A stretch of DNA of 64,000 nt from Nitrospira sp. (GTDB lineage: Bacteria; Nitrospirota; Nitrospiria; Nitrospirales; Nitrospiraceae): contig JACOEK010000007.1 of assembly GCA_024998595.1 (NCBI GenBank), positions 62,001 to 126,000 on the forward strand, in the 5' to 3' direction. The notes beneath the pieces were generated by a model. That model saw only the letters and a list, made by a program, of their open reading frames with translations, ran no database searches and was not told the origin of the DNA. Made by a program: the position numbers and the translations under genes. This document shows positions 1-8,545 of this stretch, one piece after another. Every line of letters starts with the position of its first letter. Within the stretch, counting starts at the first letter, position 1.

Positions 1-887
1 CGCAGTACTTCATTTCCCAACGCGCGCAGCACATCCACGAAAAGACGTCCTCCTCGACGACCTCCTCGCGCAGCATCATCAATACGAGAGATGAACCCCA
101 TGCCGATGCGGAGAAATATCGGCGGCTCCACATCATCGTGGGGGATTCCAATATGTCGGAGTATGCCACCTATTTGAAGGTTGGCACCGCCACGTTAGTC
201 TTGTCCATGATCGAATCGGGATTCGCGGTGACCGGCATGGAACTCGAAGACCCCGTCAAGGCCATCCGCGAAATCTCCCGCGATCCCACTCTCACGAAGA
301 AGGTGAAGCTGGATGACGGTCGCCAGATGACGGCCATTGAAATCCAGCGCGTCTACGTGAAGCGCGCAACGGAATTCCTGGCTGCGCAGGATCATGATCC
401 GGTCTTGGATGATGTGTTGGATAAGTGGGTTTCCGTCCTGGATCGCCTGGAAGAGGATCCGATGCAGTTGGTGCATGAGGTCGATTGGGTGATGAAAAAG
501 CATCTCATTCAATCGTACACGGACAAGAAAGACTGCGGGTGGGATGATCCCAGAGTGTTTCTGTTGGATTTGCAATTTCATGACGTCAAACGTACACGCG
601 GGCTGTATTATTTGATGGAGAATCGTGGCATGGCCACCAGGGTCGTGGAGGAAGAGGCGGTGCAACGTGCCATGTCGGTGCCGCCCCAGACCACCAGAGC
701 GAAAGTCCGTGGCGACTTCATCCGTTTCGCGAGAGCCAAGAATCGTTCATACACGGTTGACTGGACCTATCTTAAACTGAACGGGTATTGGGAAGAGACG
801 ATTCTCTGCATGGACCCCTTCAGCGCAGTCAACCGGCGGGTTGAGGAGTTATTGTCGCAAGTCTCCGGTGCGCGATTGTACCGATGA
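1..887 (+). CDS. pafA: Pup--protein ligase PafA, C-terminal part (5' end outside window)
   Basis: The open frame enters from the left edge (first full codon at base 3) and gives about 294 residues ending at TGA 887. It should attach the small protein Pup to substrate lysines to mark them for the bacterial proteasome. Family signatures of PafA/Dop are visible: YFISQRAQHI and TSSSTTSSRS near the start, IVGDSNMSE, HDVKRTRG, PPQTTRAKVRG and VDWTYLKLN. The ending CMDPFSAVNRRVEELL matches the PafA type of C-terminus rather than Dop. A GTG at 138 inside the IVGD motif could be taken as a start, but the conserved sequence upstream shows that the gene begins before the window. The next gene overlaps its stop by four bases (ATGA), so the two are probably co-translated. 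Family assignment is strong; substrate role is from family knowledge. Confidence 0.93.
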   Translation, partial: QYFISQRAQHIHEKTSSSTTSSRSIINTRDEPHADAEKYRRLHIIVGDSNMSEYATYLKVGTATLVLSMIESGFAVTGMELEDPVKAIREISRDPTLTKKVKLDDGRQMTAIEIQRVYVKRATEFLAAQDHDPVLDDVLDKWVSVLDRLEEDPMQLVHEVDWVMKKHLIQSYTDKKDCGWDDPRVFLLDLQFHDVKRTRGLYYLMENRGMATRVVEEEAVQRAMSVPPQTTRAKVRGDFIRFARAKNRSYTVDWTYLKLNGYWEETILCMDPFSAVNRRVEELLSQVSGARLYR

Positions 888-1903
888 GACGGGTCGATGG
901 ATTCAATCGAGCCAAGGCCATGTCGTTCCTCGATCGCTTTCTCATTATCTCGGTCGTGCTGCTGGCCAGCGTGTTTCCTGTTGAGCTGTTCCCGAACACG
1001 GGACCTGTGCCTCGAGGCGGGGACGGTCAGTTCAGCGGTAAACAGGGGCAGGTCGTGATCGTCACCATCCCGGACCTCAAGGAGGCCGCAAGCGTCAAAG
1101 GGCGCTTCATGGGACGTACCGTGACGCTGTTTCCGAATCCCGCGGCGGGCGGAACGGGCTATATCGGATTGCTCGGGATCGACTTGCAAGATGAACCAGG
1201 CCCGCATGAGCTGACGATCGATGCGCAATTGGGCGAGCAGACCAGACATTTTTCCTATCAGGTGCTCGTGGTGAAGGAAAAGTTTGCCGTCGAACATCTC
1301 AAATTGCCCAAGGATAAAGTCGATCTGGATGAGAAGGCGGCCGCGCGTTGGAAGGCTGAGCAGGAGCAGGTGCGCAAGGCTTTAGCGGAGGAGTCGGCGA
1401 TGCGCCTCTGGCAAGCGGGGTTCATCGAGCCGGTTCACGGCAAACGGACCGGCATCTTCGGCAGTGTTCGCATTATGAATGGGCAGCCCAGAAATCCCCA
1501 CAACGGAGAGGATATCGGCGCGCCGATGGGGACCGACGTGATGGCCAGCAATGATGGGGTCGTGCGGCTCGTTGTCGATCATATTTTTTCGGGGCGAGGC
1601 ATTTTTATCGATCACGGCCTCGGTCTCTATTCGATGTATTTTCACCTGTCGGAGGCCCTGGTCAACGAAGGTGATCTGGTCAAAGCCGGCCAGGTTATCG
1701 GGAAGGTCGGCGCCACCGGCCGAGCGACCGGCCCGCATCTCCACTGGGGGATGAAGGTCAACGGTGCCCGCGTGAATCCCTATGCGCTGCTCGAGTTACC
1801 CTTTCCGCAGAATCCTGACGCGGCACGCCCGGTGTTGGCTGCGCCGCCGGTTCCTTCTCCGATGGAATCAGCCCCGACGGCAGTCGGCGGTGATAGCCGA
1901 TAG
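884..1903 (+). CDS. M23 family metallopeptidase (LytM/peptidoglycan endopeptidase-like)
   Basis: 339 residues. A hydrophobic N-terminal segment (about 13-33, RFLIISVVLLASVFP) is a signal peptide or membrane anchor, so the protein is exported. Residues 50-135 look like a beta-rich domain, 135-180 a charged helical linker, and 190-305 an M23 domain. The zinc/catalytic residues are in place: H206 and D210 in NPHNGED, H254 in MYFHLS, and H285/H287 in GPHLHWG. A functional LytM-type endopeptidase acting on peptidoglycan cross-links is therefore likely, although many M23 proteins regulate amidases instead. The start used overlaps the pafA stop as ATGA; Met13 (base 920) is an alternative that gives a cleaner signal peptide. 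The proline/alanine-rich tail after residue 310 is low complexity. Confidence 0.88.
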   Translation: MRRVDGFNRAKAMSFLDRFLIISVVLLASVFPVELFPNTGPVPRGGDGQFSGKQGQVVIVTIPDLKEAASVKGRFMGRTVTLFPNPAAGGTGYIGLLGIDLQDEPGPHELTIDAQLGEQTRHFSYQVLVVKEKFAVEHLKLPKDKVDLDEKAAARWKAEQEQVRKALAEESAMRLWQAGFIEPVHGKRTGIFGSVRIMNGQPRNPHNGEDIGAPMGTDVMASNDGVVRLVVDHIFSGRGIFIDHGLGLYSMYFHLSEALVNEGDLVKAGQVIGKVGATGRATGPHLHWGMKVNGARVNPYALLELPFPQNPDAARPVLAAPPVPSPMESAPTAVGGDSR

Positions 1904-1938
1904 GGCGTCTCTCCGTTCCTTTACCCATCTCGTCAATT

Positions 1939-1963
1939 GCCGCTCGAAAGATCTTCAAGCGGC
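1939..1963. terminator. hairpin between convergent genes, likely bidirectional terminator
   Basis: Between the end of the M23 gene (+) and the end of the hybrid kinase gene (-) lies GCCGCT, a C/A mismatch, GAA, the loop AGATC, then TTC and AGCGGC. This is a nine-pair stem with one mismatch. There is no clear U-run on either side, so it could also act only as a 3' end stabiliser. The 73-base gap holds nothing else I can support. Confidence 0.4.
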
Positions 1964-1976
1964 GTGTGAGGGATCC

Positions 1977-4406
1977 TCAGTTCTCCTGCCGGGCTGGTGA
2001 TTCTAGGGCCGTGGCTACAGCTTTCGTCAGGGATTCTGGGGTGTAAGGCTTCGGCAAAAACGCCATCTGAGTATCGAACGCGTTGAGAAGCGTTTCGTCC
2101 CGGCCTGAATAACCAGACGTGAGGATGACTCTGATATCCGGTTGTAGGGCCTTGAGTTCGCGAGCCAATTGGGCGCCTCCCATTCCCGGCATCACCATAT
2201 CGGTCACCAGCAGCGCAATGTGACGACCTTGCCGGCGCACCATCTCTAACGCTTCCTCGCCGGACCGGGCTGCCAGAACATGATAGTGCTGGGCCACGAG
2301 CACGGTATGTGCCAGTCCTCTCACCATATCGTTGTCTTCAACCAGGAGAATGGTTTCCGACTGTTCGTTCATGGATTTGGGCTGCGGCATCGCGCGGGGG
2401 GAGTCGGTGTCTCCCTCGAGACGGGGGAAGTAAATCGTGAAGCTGGTGCCCTTTCCCACCTCACTCGTAATCCCCACGGTACCGCTGCTTTGTCGAACGA
2501 TCCCGTACACAGTCGACAGTCCGAGACCGGTTCCTTTGCCCAATTCCTTCGTCGTAAAAAAGGGTTCGAAGACATGGGCCAGGGTGTCGGCGCTCATGCC
2601 GCACCCCGTATCGCGTACAGCCAGGGTCACATATGGACCAGGAGGCAAGGGATCAGGCCAAAATGGGTCGGAATGGGAAACCATCACTTCGCCGGTTTCC
2701 AGTTCAAGCCGGCCGCCGTGCGGCATGGCATCCCTGGCGTTGACGACCAGATTCATCACCACCTGCTCGATCTGACCGGAGTCCGCCTTGATGCGTCCAA
2801 CGGTCGGATCCAGTGTCAGCACGAGATGAATGTCTTCGCCGATCACCCGCTTCATGAGTTCGATGATATCTCTGACGCGCTCATTGAGGTTGAGGGACTG
2901 CCGTTCCACCACTTGATGGCGGGTGAAGGCCAGCAGTTGTCGTGTCAGTCCGGTGGCCTTATTGCCGGCTTCTTTGATTTGCGCCATGCCTCGTTGTGCC
3001 CGTGACGTCAGGCCCGGCTCATCCATCAATAGTTCGGCCCAACTATTGATGATGGTGAGCAGGTTGTTGAAATCGTGTGCCACGCCTCCCGCCATGCGGC
3101 CCAGGGCTTCCATCTTCTGGGCCTGCCGTAATTGTCGTTCCAGATCTTTCCGGTTCAGAAATTGGCTGATCATAGCGCCCAGTTCAGAAATTCCCTCCAG
3201 TCGGGAAATGGCCGGGCGGAGGACTTCAACCGTAAAAAACTCCATGATGCCCAGGATCTCTTTTCCGGCATGGATGGGAAACGCGATGGCTCCGTGAAGA
3301 TCGGCGTCCCGAGCGGCGTCATGCGCGGGGAACTCGGCCTCATTCAGAATATCAGGGCAGAATGCGGGGGCGTCTGTTTTCCACGCCTGACCTGCCAATC
3401 CCATGGTCTGCTGTAACGCCAGTGCCTGGTAGGCCTGTGCGAAAGCCTCGGTAAGCTGTCCAGATTGATGCCAGAGCGCATCGCAGCGCAAAGTTTTTTT
3501 CTGGGTATCGACGAGCCACAACGCGCCGAACGTCCAGCCTTGCAGTTCACACATGGCGCGCAGGATTTTAGGCACTGCTTCGCTCAGGGTCACCGAATCC
3601 TCCAACGCCAATCCGACAGCCAGTTGGATCGCATGCATCGTTTCCGCCTGTCTCCGTTCGGTCATGTCGGTCTTGGCTCCGATCACCCGGTAGGGCGCGC
3701 CTTCATGATCCCGAAGAACATAGCCGTGGTCGATCACGTAGGCGTAGGTGCCATCATGCCTGCGAAAACGATACTCCGCCTTCCACAAATGTTGCTCGGA
3801 TTGCAGCACATGGGTCAGGCCGGCGATGATCGTGGCTCTATCAGCGGGGTGAATTTGGTCGGTCCAAGGAATTCGGCCTATTTGTGGATTCTGCGGTTCC
3901 GATCCATAAACCGTTTGATACGCATCGTTAAACCACGTCATACCCGACAGGATGTCCCAGTCCCAGATACCGTCCCGCGTGGCGAGACACGTCAGTTGGA
4001 ATCGTTCCTCGCTTTTTCGCAAGGCCTGCTCCACGCGGTGCCGTCCCATGGCATAACGAATGGCCCGTCTCAGGGCATCACCCGTCAAACGGCCTTTGAC
4101 AAGATAATCCTGGGCGCCGTGCAGAAGAGATTTTTCAGCAACCAGCTCATTGTCGAGGCCCGTCAACACAATGACAGCCGCTTCACGAGCTTGTGCCCTC
4201 ACCCGGTCGAGTGTTTCCAGGCCTTGACTATCCGGCAAGGCGAGATCGACCAACACAGCATCGACATGGCCTGCTGTAAGCTTCAGCAGACCGGTGTCAA
4301 GTCGATCACCCCAACTGAGCACGATGTCGTGCGGCGACTGTTCGCAGAGCGCGTCACGAATCAATTCCGCATCATCCTCATTATCTTCGATCAGCAACAC
4401 ATGCAT
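1977..4406 (-). CDS. hybrid sensor histidine kinase, REC-PAS-GAF-HisKA-HATPase-REC
   Basis: 809 residues, no membrane segment, so cytoplasmic. Order of domains: receiver 1-120 (IEDNEDD start, phospho-acceptor D54 in LVDLALPD, K104 in YLVKG); PAS about 133-252; GAF about 258-415; HisKA with H444 in GGVAHDFNNLL; HATPase_c with NLVVNARDAM, DTGCGMS and GKGTGLGLSTVYG; and a second receiver from about 690 (VEDNDMV, acceptor in VTDMVMPG, K in LPKPYTP). The FNNLL type H-box is common in kinases that pass phosphate to their own C-terminal receiver. An N-terminal receiver suggests it is itself controlled by another kinase, and the immediate neighbour upstream is one. It is the last gene of a three-gene operon, three bases after the response regulator gene. 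No output or DNA-binding domain is present. Confidence 0.9.
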   Translation of the reverse strand: MHVLLIEDNEDDAELIRDALCEQSPHDIVLSWGDRLDTGLLKLTAGHVDAVLVDLALPDSQGLETLDRVRAQAREAAVIVLTGLDNELVAEKSLLHGAQDYLVKGRLTGDALRRAIRYAMGRHRVEQALRKSEERFQLTCLATRDGIWDWDILSGMTWFNDAYQTVYGSEPQNPQIGRIPWTDQIHPADRATIIAGLTHVLQSEQHLWKAEYRFRRHDGTYAYVIDHGYVLRDHEGAPYRVIGAKTDMTERRQAETMHAIQLAVGLALEDSVTLSEAVPKILRAMCELQGWTFGALWLVDTQKKTLRCDALWHQSGQLTEAFAQAYQALALQQTMGLAGQAWKTDAPAFCPDILNEAEFPAHDAARDADLHGAIAFPIHAGKEILGIMEFFTVEVLRPAISRLEGISELGAMISQFLNRKDLERQLRQAQKMEALGRMAGGVAHDFNNLLTIINSWAELLMDEPGLTSRAQRGMAQIKEAGNKATGLTRQLLAFTRHQVVERQSLNLNERVRDIIELMKRVIGEDIHLVLTLDPTVGRIKADSGQIEQVVMNLVVNARDAMPHGGRLELETGEVMVSHSDPFWPDPLPPGPYVTLAVRDTGCGMSADTLAHVFEPFFTTKELGKGTGLGLSTVYGIVRQSSGTVGITSEVGKGTSFTIYFPRLEGDTDSPRAMPQPKSMNEQSETILLVEDNDMVRGLAHTVLVAQHYHVLAARSGEEALEMVRRQGRHIALLVTDMVMPGMGGAQLARELKALQPDIRVILTSGYSGRDETLLNAFDTQMAFLPKPYTPESLTKAVATALESPARQEN

Positions 4407-4409
4407 GTG

Positions 4410-4850
4410 TTACCTCTTGAGCGGTGGTATCTTGGACACTAGTGTCCAATACAGTTCGAATTCTTTGACGACGGAAATGAAACGTGCGAACGTCACGGGT
4501 TTGCGAATATACGAACAGGCCCCCTTCTCAAATGAACGAAGAATGTCCTCGTCCCGCTCGCTGACCGTCAACATCACGACCGGGATAGGGCGAAAACGGG
4601 GATCGGATTTGATCTCTTCCAAGACCTCCAGACCGGTTTTCTTGGGCATGTTGATATCGAGGAGCACTATGCCTGGAAGTGGGCATTCCTTGAAGGGGCC
4701 TTCTCCACGCAAATAGGCTAACGCTTCCACTCCGTCCCGCACAACGGATACACGATTGGTCATGTTCACCATCTCGAAGGCTTCGCGGATCAGCAGAATA
4801 TCGTCCTCGTTATCTTCTGCGATCAGAATGTCGAACGGCCGAATTGTCAT
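4410..4850 (-). CDS. stand-alone response regulator (Rcp1-like receiver)
   Basis: 146 residues, a single receiver domain with no output domain. Acidic pocket in LIAEDNEDD, phospho-acceptor Asp in LLDINMPKKTG, Thr in VMLTVSERDED and Lys in YIRKPVTFARF. The extended loop around LRGEGPF and the KKTG stretch are typical of Rcp1-type regulators that pair with phytochrome-like kinases having an SHDLKEP H-box. The gene upstream encodes such a kinase, and the two overlap by four bases (ATGA), so they are almost certainly a cognate pair. Downstream the hybrid kinase follows after three bases. The regulator may act as a phosphate carrier to the hybrid kinase; that link is inference. Confidence 0.93.
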   Translation of the reverse strand: MTIRPFDILIAEDNEDDILLIREAFEMVNMTNRVSVVRDGVEALAYLRGEGPFKECPLPGIVLLDINMPKKTGLEVLEEIKSDPRFRPIPVVMLTVSERDEDILRSFEKGACSYIRKPVTFARFISVVKEFELYWTLVSKIPPLKR

Positions 4851-7800
4851 AACGTTGCCCCTCGTTTAATTGGTGGATGTCCGCCAAAAGTAATGAAAAA
4901 GTTTGAGCCACCGCCGTCGCGCGATGTCGCCCATGCTCGTCCCCCATGGCGTTCCGCGACTTGCCGGACAATGGCCAGCCCTGCTCCGGTCCCTTCCACT
5001 TCGCGACCGACGGCACGCCTGAACAATTCAAAGATTCGCTCTTGTTGATCGGTGGGGATTCCATGACCGCGATCTTGGACGATCAGTCCGGTATGTTCCA
5101 TTCCGTGCAGATCAATCTCAGAAAAGGCCGAAATCTCGACGTCCGGAGTTTCCCCCTCAGGAACAAACTTAAGCGCATTGGTCACAAGATTATAGATGCC
5201 CTGGATGGCCCAGGTGGTGTTGACGCGAAGACGCGGCAGGGGAGAGTGAATGACGATTTTGGCCCTAGTCTGGTTAATTCGATTTTCCAATCGACGCAAC
5301 ACCTCCTGGACGAGCAATTCGGCTTCAACCTCGCTAACAGGCGGTTCCATTCGTTGCGCGCGTGAGAGGTCCAGAATATCGGTGAGCAATTGGTCGAGTC
5401 GCTGCGTGGCCCGGACGATGCGCCGGAGAAAGTCTTGCCCCTTTTCATCGAGCCGATTTGCATACCGTTCCTGAAGCAAGATGGAAAAGCTTTCAATCGC
5501 CCGCAGCGGTTCTTTCAAATCGTGGGACGTGACGTACAGGAGGGTCTCCAGGTCTTTGTTCTTCTTCAGGATGGTTTCCTCAGACCGCCGTTGTTGAGTA
5601 ATATCCCGGTTCGTTTCCAGAACGAGATTGCGGCCAGTAGCCTTTAGCATGGCCCACCGGCTTTCCACGACCAATCCCTGCCCTGATTTCGTGCGATGCC
5701 GTATCTCTCCCGTCCATTCCCCTTTCACGTCCAGCATGGCCAGAATGTCCGTGAGTGACGTCGAGAATGCGGTCTGCAATAGTTGGTGGCTGGATTGTCC
5801 GATCGCCTCTGCCGCCGTGTACCCATACAGCTGCTCACAACCGTTATTCCATTGTACAATTCCGCGCTCCGTATCCCACGCAAAAATAGGTTCATGTGAT
5901 AATTCGATCAGTCTGCGTTGCTGTTGCAGTAAGTCTTCAGCCTGTTTCCTTGCGGTGATATCCCGAGCGATCTTTGAAATGCCGATGACGGTGCCATTCG
6001 CATCTCTGATGGGTGACACGGTCAGCGATACGTCAAGGTGGGAGCCATCTTTACGCAGTCTGACGGTTTCGAAATGCTGGAGCTGTTTTCCAGCCTTAAT
6101 CTGCGCGATGATTTCCGATTCCTCATGCCGTCGTGTAGGGGGGAGCAGGATGGTGATCGAGCGACCGATGATTTCGGCGGCGGTATAGCCGAACATTTTC
6201 TCTGCGCTCCCATTCCAGGTCAGGATGCTTCCATCGAGAGTTTTGCTGATGATGGCGTCGGACGAGGATTCCACGATCGCGCCCAGGCGCGCTCGCATAG
6301 CGTCACCCTGCTTCCGATCATCGATGTCCGTGCTGGTGCCCAGCCATCTCACGAGGCTTCCGTTGGAGTCGCGAATCGGAGACGCATGGGTTTGAAACCA
6401 CCGGTATTGGCGGTTGGAGCCGCGAATGCGGAACTCGAGCTCGAACGGTTGCCCGGAAGCAATACCGGCTTTCCACTGTTCTGCCAACATGGGCCGGTCA
6501 TCAACATGGACTTGGTGGGCCCAGCCTACACCCAATTGTTTATCAGCAGGGATGCCGGTATAGGTGATCCATTGCGGACTGACATAATTGAACGCACCGT
6601 CCGGATTGCCTGTCCAAATGAGTTGGGGCAAACATTCCAGCAGTTCTCTATAACGAGCCTCGCTCGCTTTGAGTGCATCCTCTACCTGCTTGCGCTGGGA
6701 AATGTCGCGGAGAATGACGGTGAACAATTTCTGACCACGGGAAAGCATTTGCGAAACGGAAGCTTCAATGGGGAATTCCTGTCCATTCATTCGACGGCCG
6801 GAAATTGTGCCAAGGGCTCCCATTTCACGTTTGGTGACGGACGTCTGGCCGAAGGCTGCGACATGGTGACGATGCGCAGCACGAAAACGTTCAGGAATAA
6901 ATTGGGACACCGGCTCGCCGATCGCTTGTTCGGCTGTACATCCGAACATGGACTCCGCCGCCGAGTTAAAATGCGTAATTTCCTGGCGTTCATTGATCGT
7001 AATAATCGCATCCATGGCGGAACTGAAAATGCCGCTCAGTCGTTCCTCACTATCTCTGGCGAGTGCCAGAGATTCTTTGTGTTCCGTAATATCGGTACAG
7101 GAGCCGATGAAACCCACGAACCGATCTCCGTCTTCGAACCTCGGCACGCCATGGTCAAGTAACCATCGCCACTCGCCATCATGGCGACGCAGGCGGTACT
7201 CCATCGTAAATTCCCGCCGCTCGTCAAAGGAGCTGTCGTACACTTTCATACAATAATCGAGATCATCGGGGTGCACATTTTGTGTCCAACCATTCCCTAG
7301 TTCCTCCTCAAGCGTGCGACCGACAAATGCCAGCCAGGGATTGTTGAACCAGATGCAGTTCTTGGACAGATCGCTGACCCAGATCAGGACGGGAGCATGA
7401 TTGGCCATCAACTGAAAGCGTAATTCGGTGGATTTTAACGCTGCCTGAGTCTGGCGGGTGGTGATCAACTCCTGCTCCAACCGATCGTTGGTGACGCGCA
7501 GAGCCTCTGTCCGGTCTTTGACCTCTTTTTCAAGGAGTTGATTGTGTTGGTGCAGTATTTCATCCGCGCGTTTGCGGTCGGTAATGTCGACCAGTGTCCA
7601 TCGGCTCGAGATAAATTGGCCTTCGCGATCTTTCAGTATAGAGCCGTTGAGCAGCACCGGAAATGTGGTGCCATTTTTTCTCATGACGTCAAACTCTAAG
7701 CCATTGATCTCACCGACCTGACAGAGGCGGTTACAGTGGTTCTCAAAGAGATCCGCGTCCAGGGCAGTTAAAAAGTCGCCAAATCGTCGGATGCCGACAA

Positions 7801-8338
7801 TTTCGCGGGCCGTATACCCCAACCAATCGAGCCCGGTCTGATTCATGGCCATGATCAGACCATCGGCATTGAGCGAATGGTAGCCGCATGGAGCATAGTC
7901 GTACAGATCCTGAAGCTCCTTGGCATTTTTCTCCAGCAATTGTTCCCGAAGCTGAAGCGCCTTGTGCTCGACTTCCAGAGTGGCTGTTTTCACCAAATCC
8001 TGGGTGATGCGCTTTTGCTGGCTGATGGCGTAGGCCACCAGCCAAAATATGCACATACCGACGAGGCGATTCAGCAACGGAATCCATGCCGGCAATTCCA
8101 CCATATCGGGGGACACGAGATACGCAATAATGGTCAGGACGGCGCAGCAGGTGGCCAGAATTGACGGCGCTTTGGCGTATGAGAGTCTATGCGTGAGAAC
8201 AAGCGGAACAAGGTAGAGGATCCAAGCAGGAACTCCCCGCGGAGTGAATGCATCGAGGAGGAATACCGCGCCGGTCAGAAGGATGAGGAAACCAAGGCTC
8301 GCCCGTTCGTAGTAGGAGCGAAGCCTCGGTTCGGTCAT
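4847..8338 (-). CDS. membrane-anchored multi-PAS sensor histidine kinase
   Basis: 1163 residues. The N-terminus has about four hydrophobic helices (13-30, 37-53, 58-75, 88-105), so it sits in the inner membrane with short loops. Then a coiled linker and six consecutive PAS modules, beginning near residues 140, 305, 425, 550, 680 and 800, several with the PAC ending (DITDRK, DITEHK, DISQRK, DIDDRK, DITARK). The kinase core starts near 935 with H in YVTSHDLKEPLRAIESF, followed by an ATPase domain (YNLVTNALKF, DRGHGIP, GTGAGLAIVRQ). SHDLKEP is the phytochrome-type H-box. The signal is unknown; six PAS modules could bind haem, flavin or small ligands but no ligand residue can be named from sequence alone. 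First gene of an operon with the response regulator and hybrid kinase. Confidence 0.92.
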   Translation of the reverse strand: MTEPRLRSYYERASLGFLILLTGAVFLLDAFTPRGVPAWILYLVPLVLTHRLSYAKAPSILATCCAVLTIIAYLVSPDMVELPAWIPLLNRLVGMCIFWLVAYAISQQKRITQDLVKTATLEVEHKALQLREQLLEKNAKELQDLYDYAPCGYHSLNADGLIMAMNQTGLDWLGYTAREIVGIRRFGDFLTALDADLFENHCNRLCQVGEINGLEFDVMRKNGTTFPVLLNGSILKDREGQFISSRWTLVDITDRKRADEILHQHNQLLEKEVKDRTEALRVTNDRLEQELITTRQTQAALKSTELRFQLMANHAPVLIWVSDLSKNCIWFNNPWLAFVGRTLEEELGNGWTQNVHPDDLDYCMKVYDSSFDERREFTMEYRLRRHDGEWRWLLDHGVPRFEDGDRFVGFIGSCTDITEHKESLALARDSEERLSGIFSSAMDAIITINERQEITHFNSAAESMFGCTAEQAIGEPVSQFIPERFRAAHRHHVAAFGQTSVTKREMGALGTISGRRMNGQEFPIEASVSQMLSRGQKLFTVILRDISQRKQVEDALKASEARYRELLECLPQLIWTGNPDGAFNYVSPQWITYTGIPADKQLGVGWAHQVHVDDRPMLAEQWKAGIASGQPFELEFRIRGSNRQYRWFQTHASPIRDSNGSLVRWLGTSTDIDDRKQGDAMRARLGAIVESSSDAIISKTLDGSILTWNGSAEKMFGYTAAEIIGRSITILLPPTRRHEESEIIAQIKAGKQLQHFETVRLRKDGSHLDVSLTVSPIRDANGTVIGISKIARDITARKQAEDLLQQQRRLIELSHEPIFAWDTERGIVQWNNGCEQLYGYTAAEAIGQSSHQLLQTAFSTSLTDILAMLDVKGEWTGEIRHRTKSGQGLVVESRWAMLKATGRNLVLETNRDITQQRRSEETILKKNKDLETLLYVTSHDLKEPLRAIESFSILLQERYANRLDEKGQDFLRRIVRATQRLDQLLTDILDLSRAQRMEPPVSEVEAELLVQEVLRRLENRINQTRAKIVIHSPLPRLRVNTTWAIQGIYNLVTNALKFVPEGETPDVEISAFSEIDLHGMEHTGLIVQDRGHGIPTDQQERIFELFRRAVGREVEGTGAGLAIVRQVAERHGGRAWATSRDGGGSNFFITFGGHPPIKRGATL

Positions 8339-8447
8339 GTGCCCAACCTGACCAGAATTGTCATGGGGCTCCTATTACAGCGGTGCGCGAGGCGCGCGAA
8401 TATGCCGCAACGTTAAGGTATGTGGAGGCAATGTAGGCGAAACTCGC

Positions 8448-8488
8448 GAAAAATAAAAGAAGCATTGGGCCCTAGTGTTTTCGCTAGG
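8448..8488 (-). terminator. possible terminator after the HD phosphohydrolase gene
   Basis: Read on the minus strand, CCTAGCG-AAAA-CACTAGG forms a seven-pair stem with one mismatch. About ten bases later comes a T-rich stretch (TTCTTTTATTTTT). The gap between hairpin and T-run is longer than in a standard intrinsic terminator, so this is only a possible stop for the upstream minus-strand operon. The rest of the 207-base gap (8339-8545) probably holds the promoter of the signalling operon, but I see no convincing -35/-10 pair. Confidence 0.3.
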
Positions 8489-8545
8489 ATTATTGCACGT
8501 ATTACTGCAAATGGGGGCAAGGCACAGTGGGAAGGAGTATGGCAG

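Noticed and set aside
6038..7162. 374-codon open frame on the plus strand
   Set aside because: Antisense to the multi-PAS kinase gene; no recognisable domain and no ribosome site.
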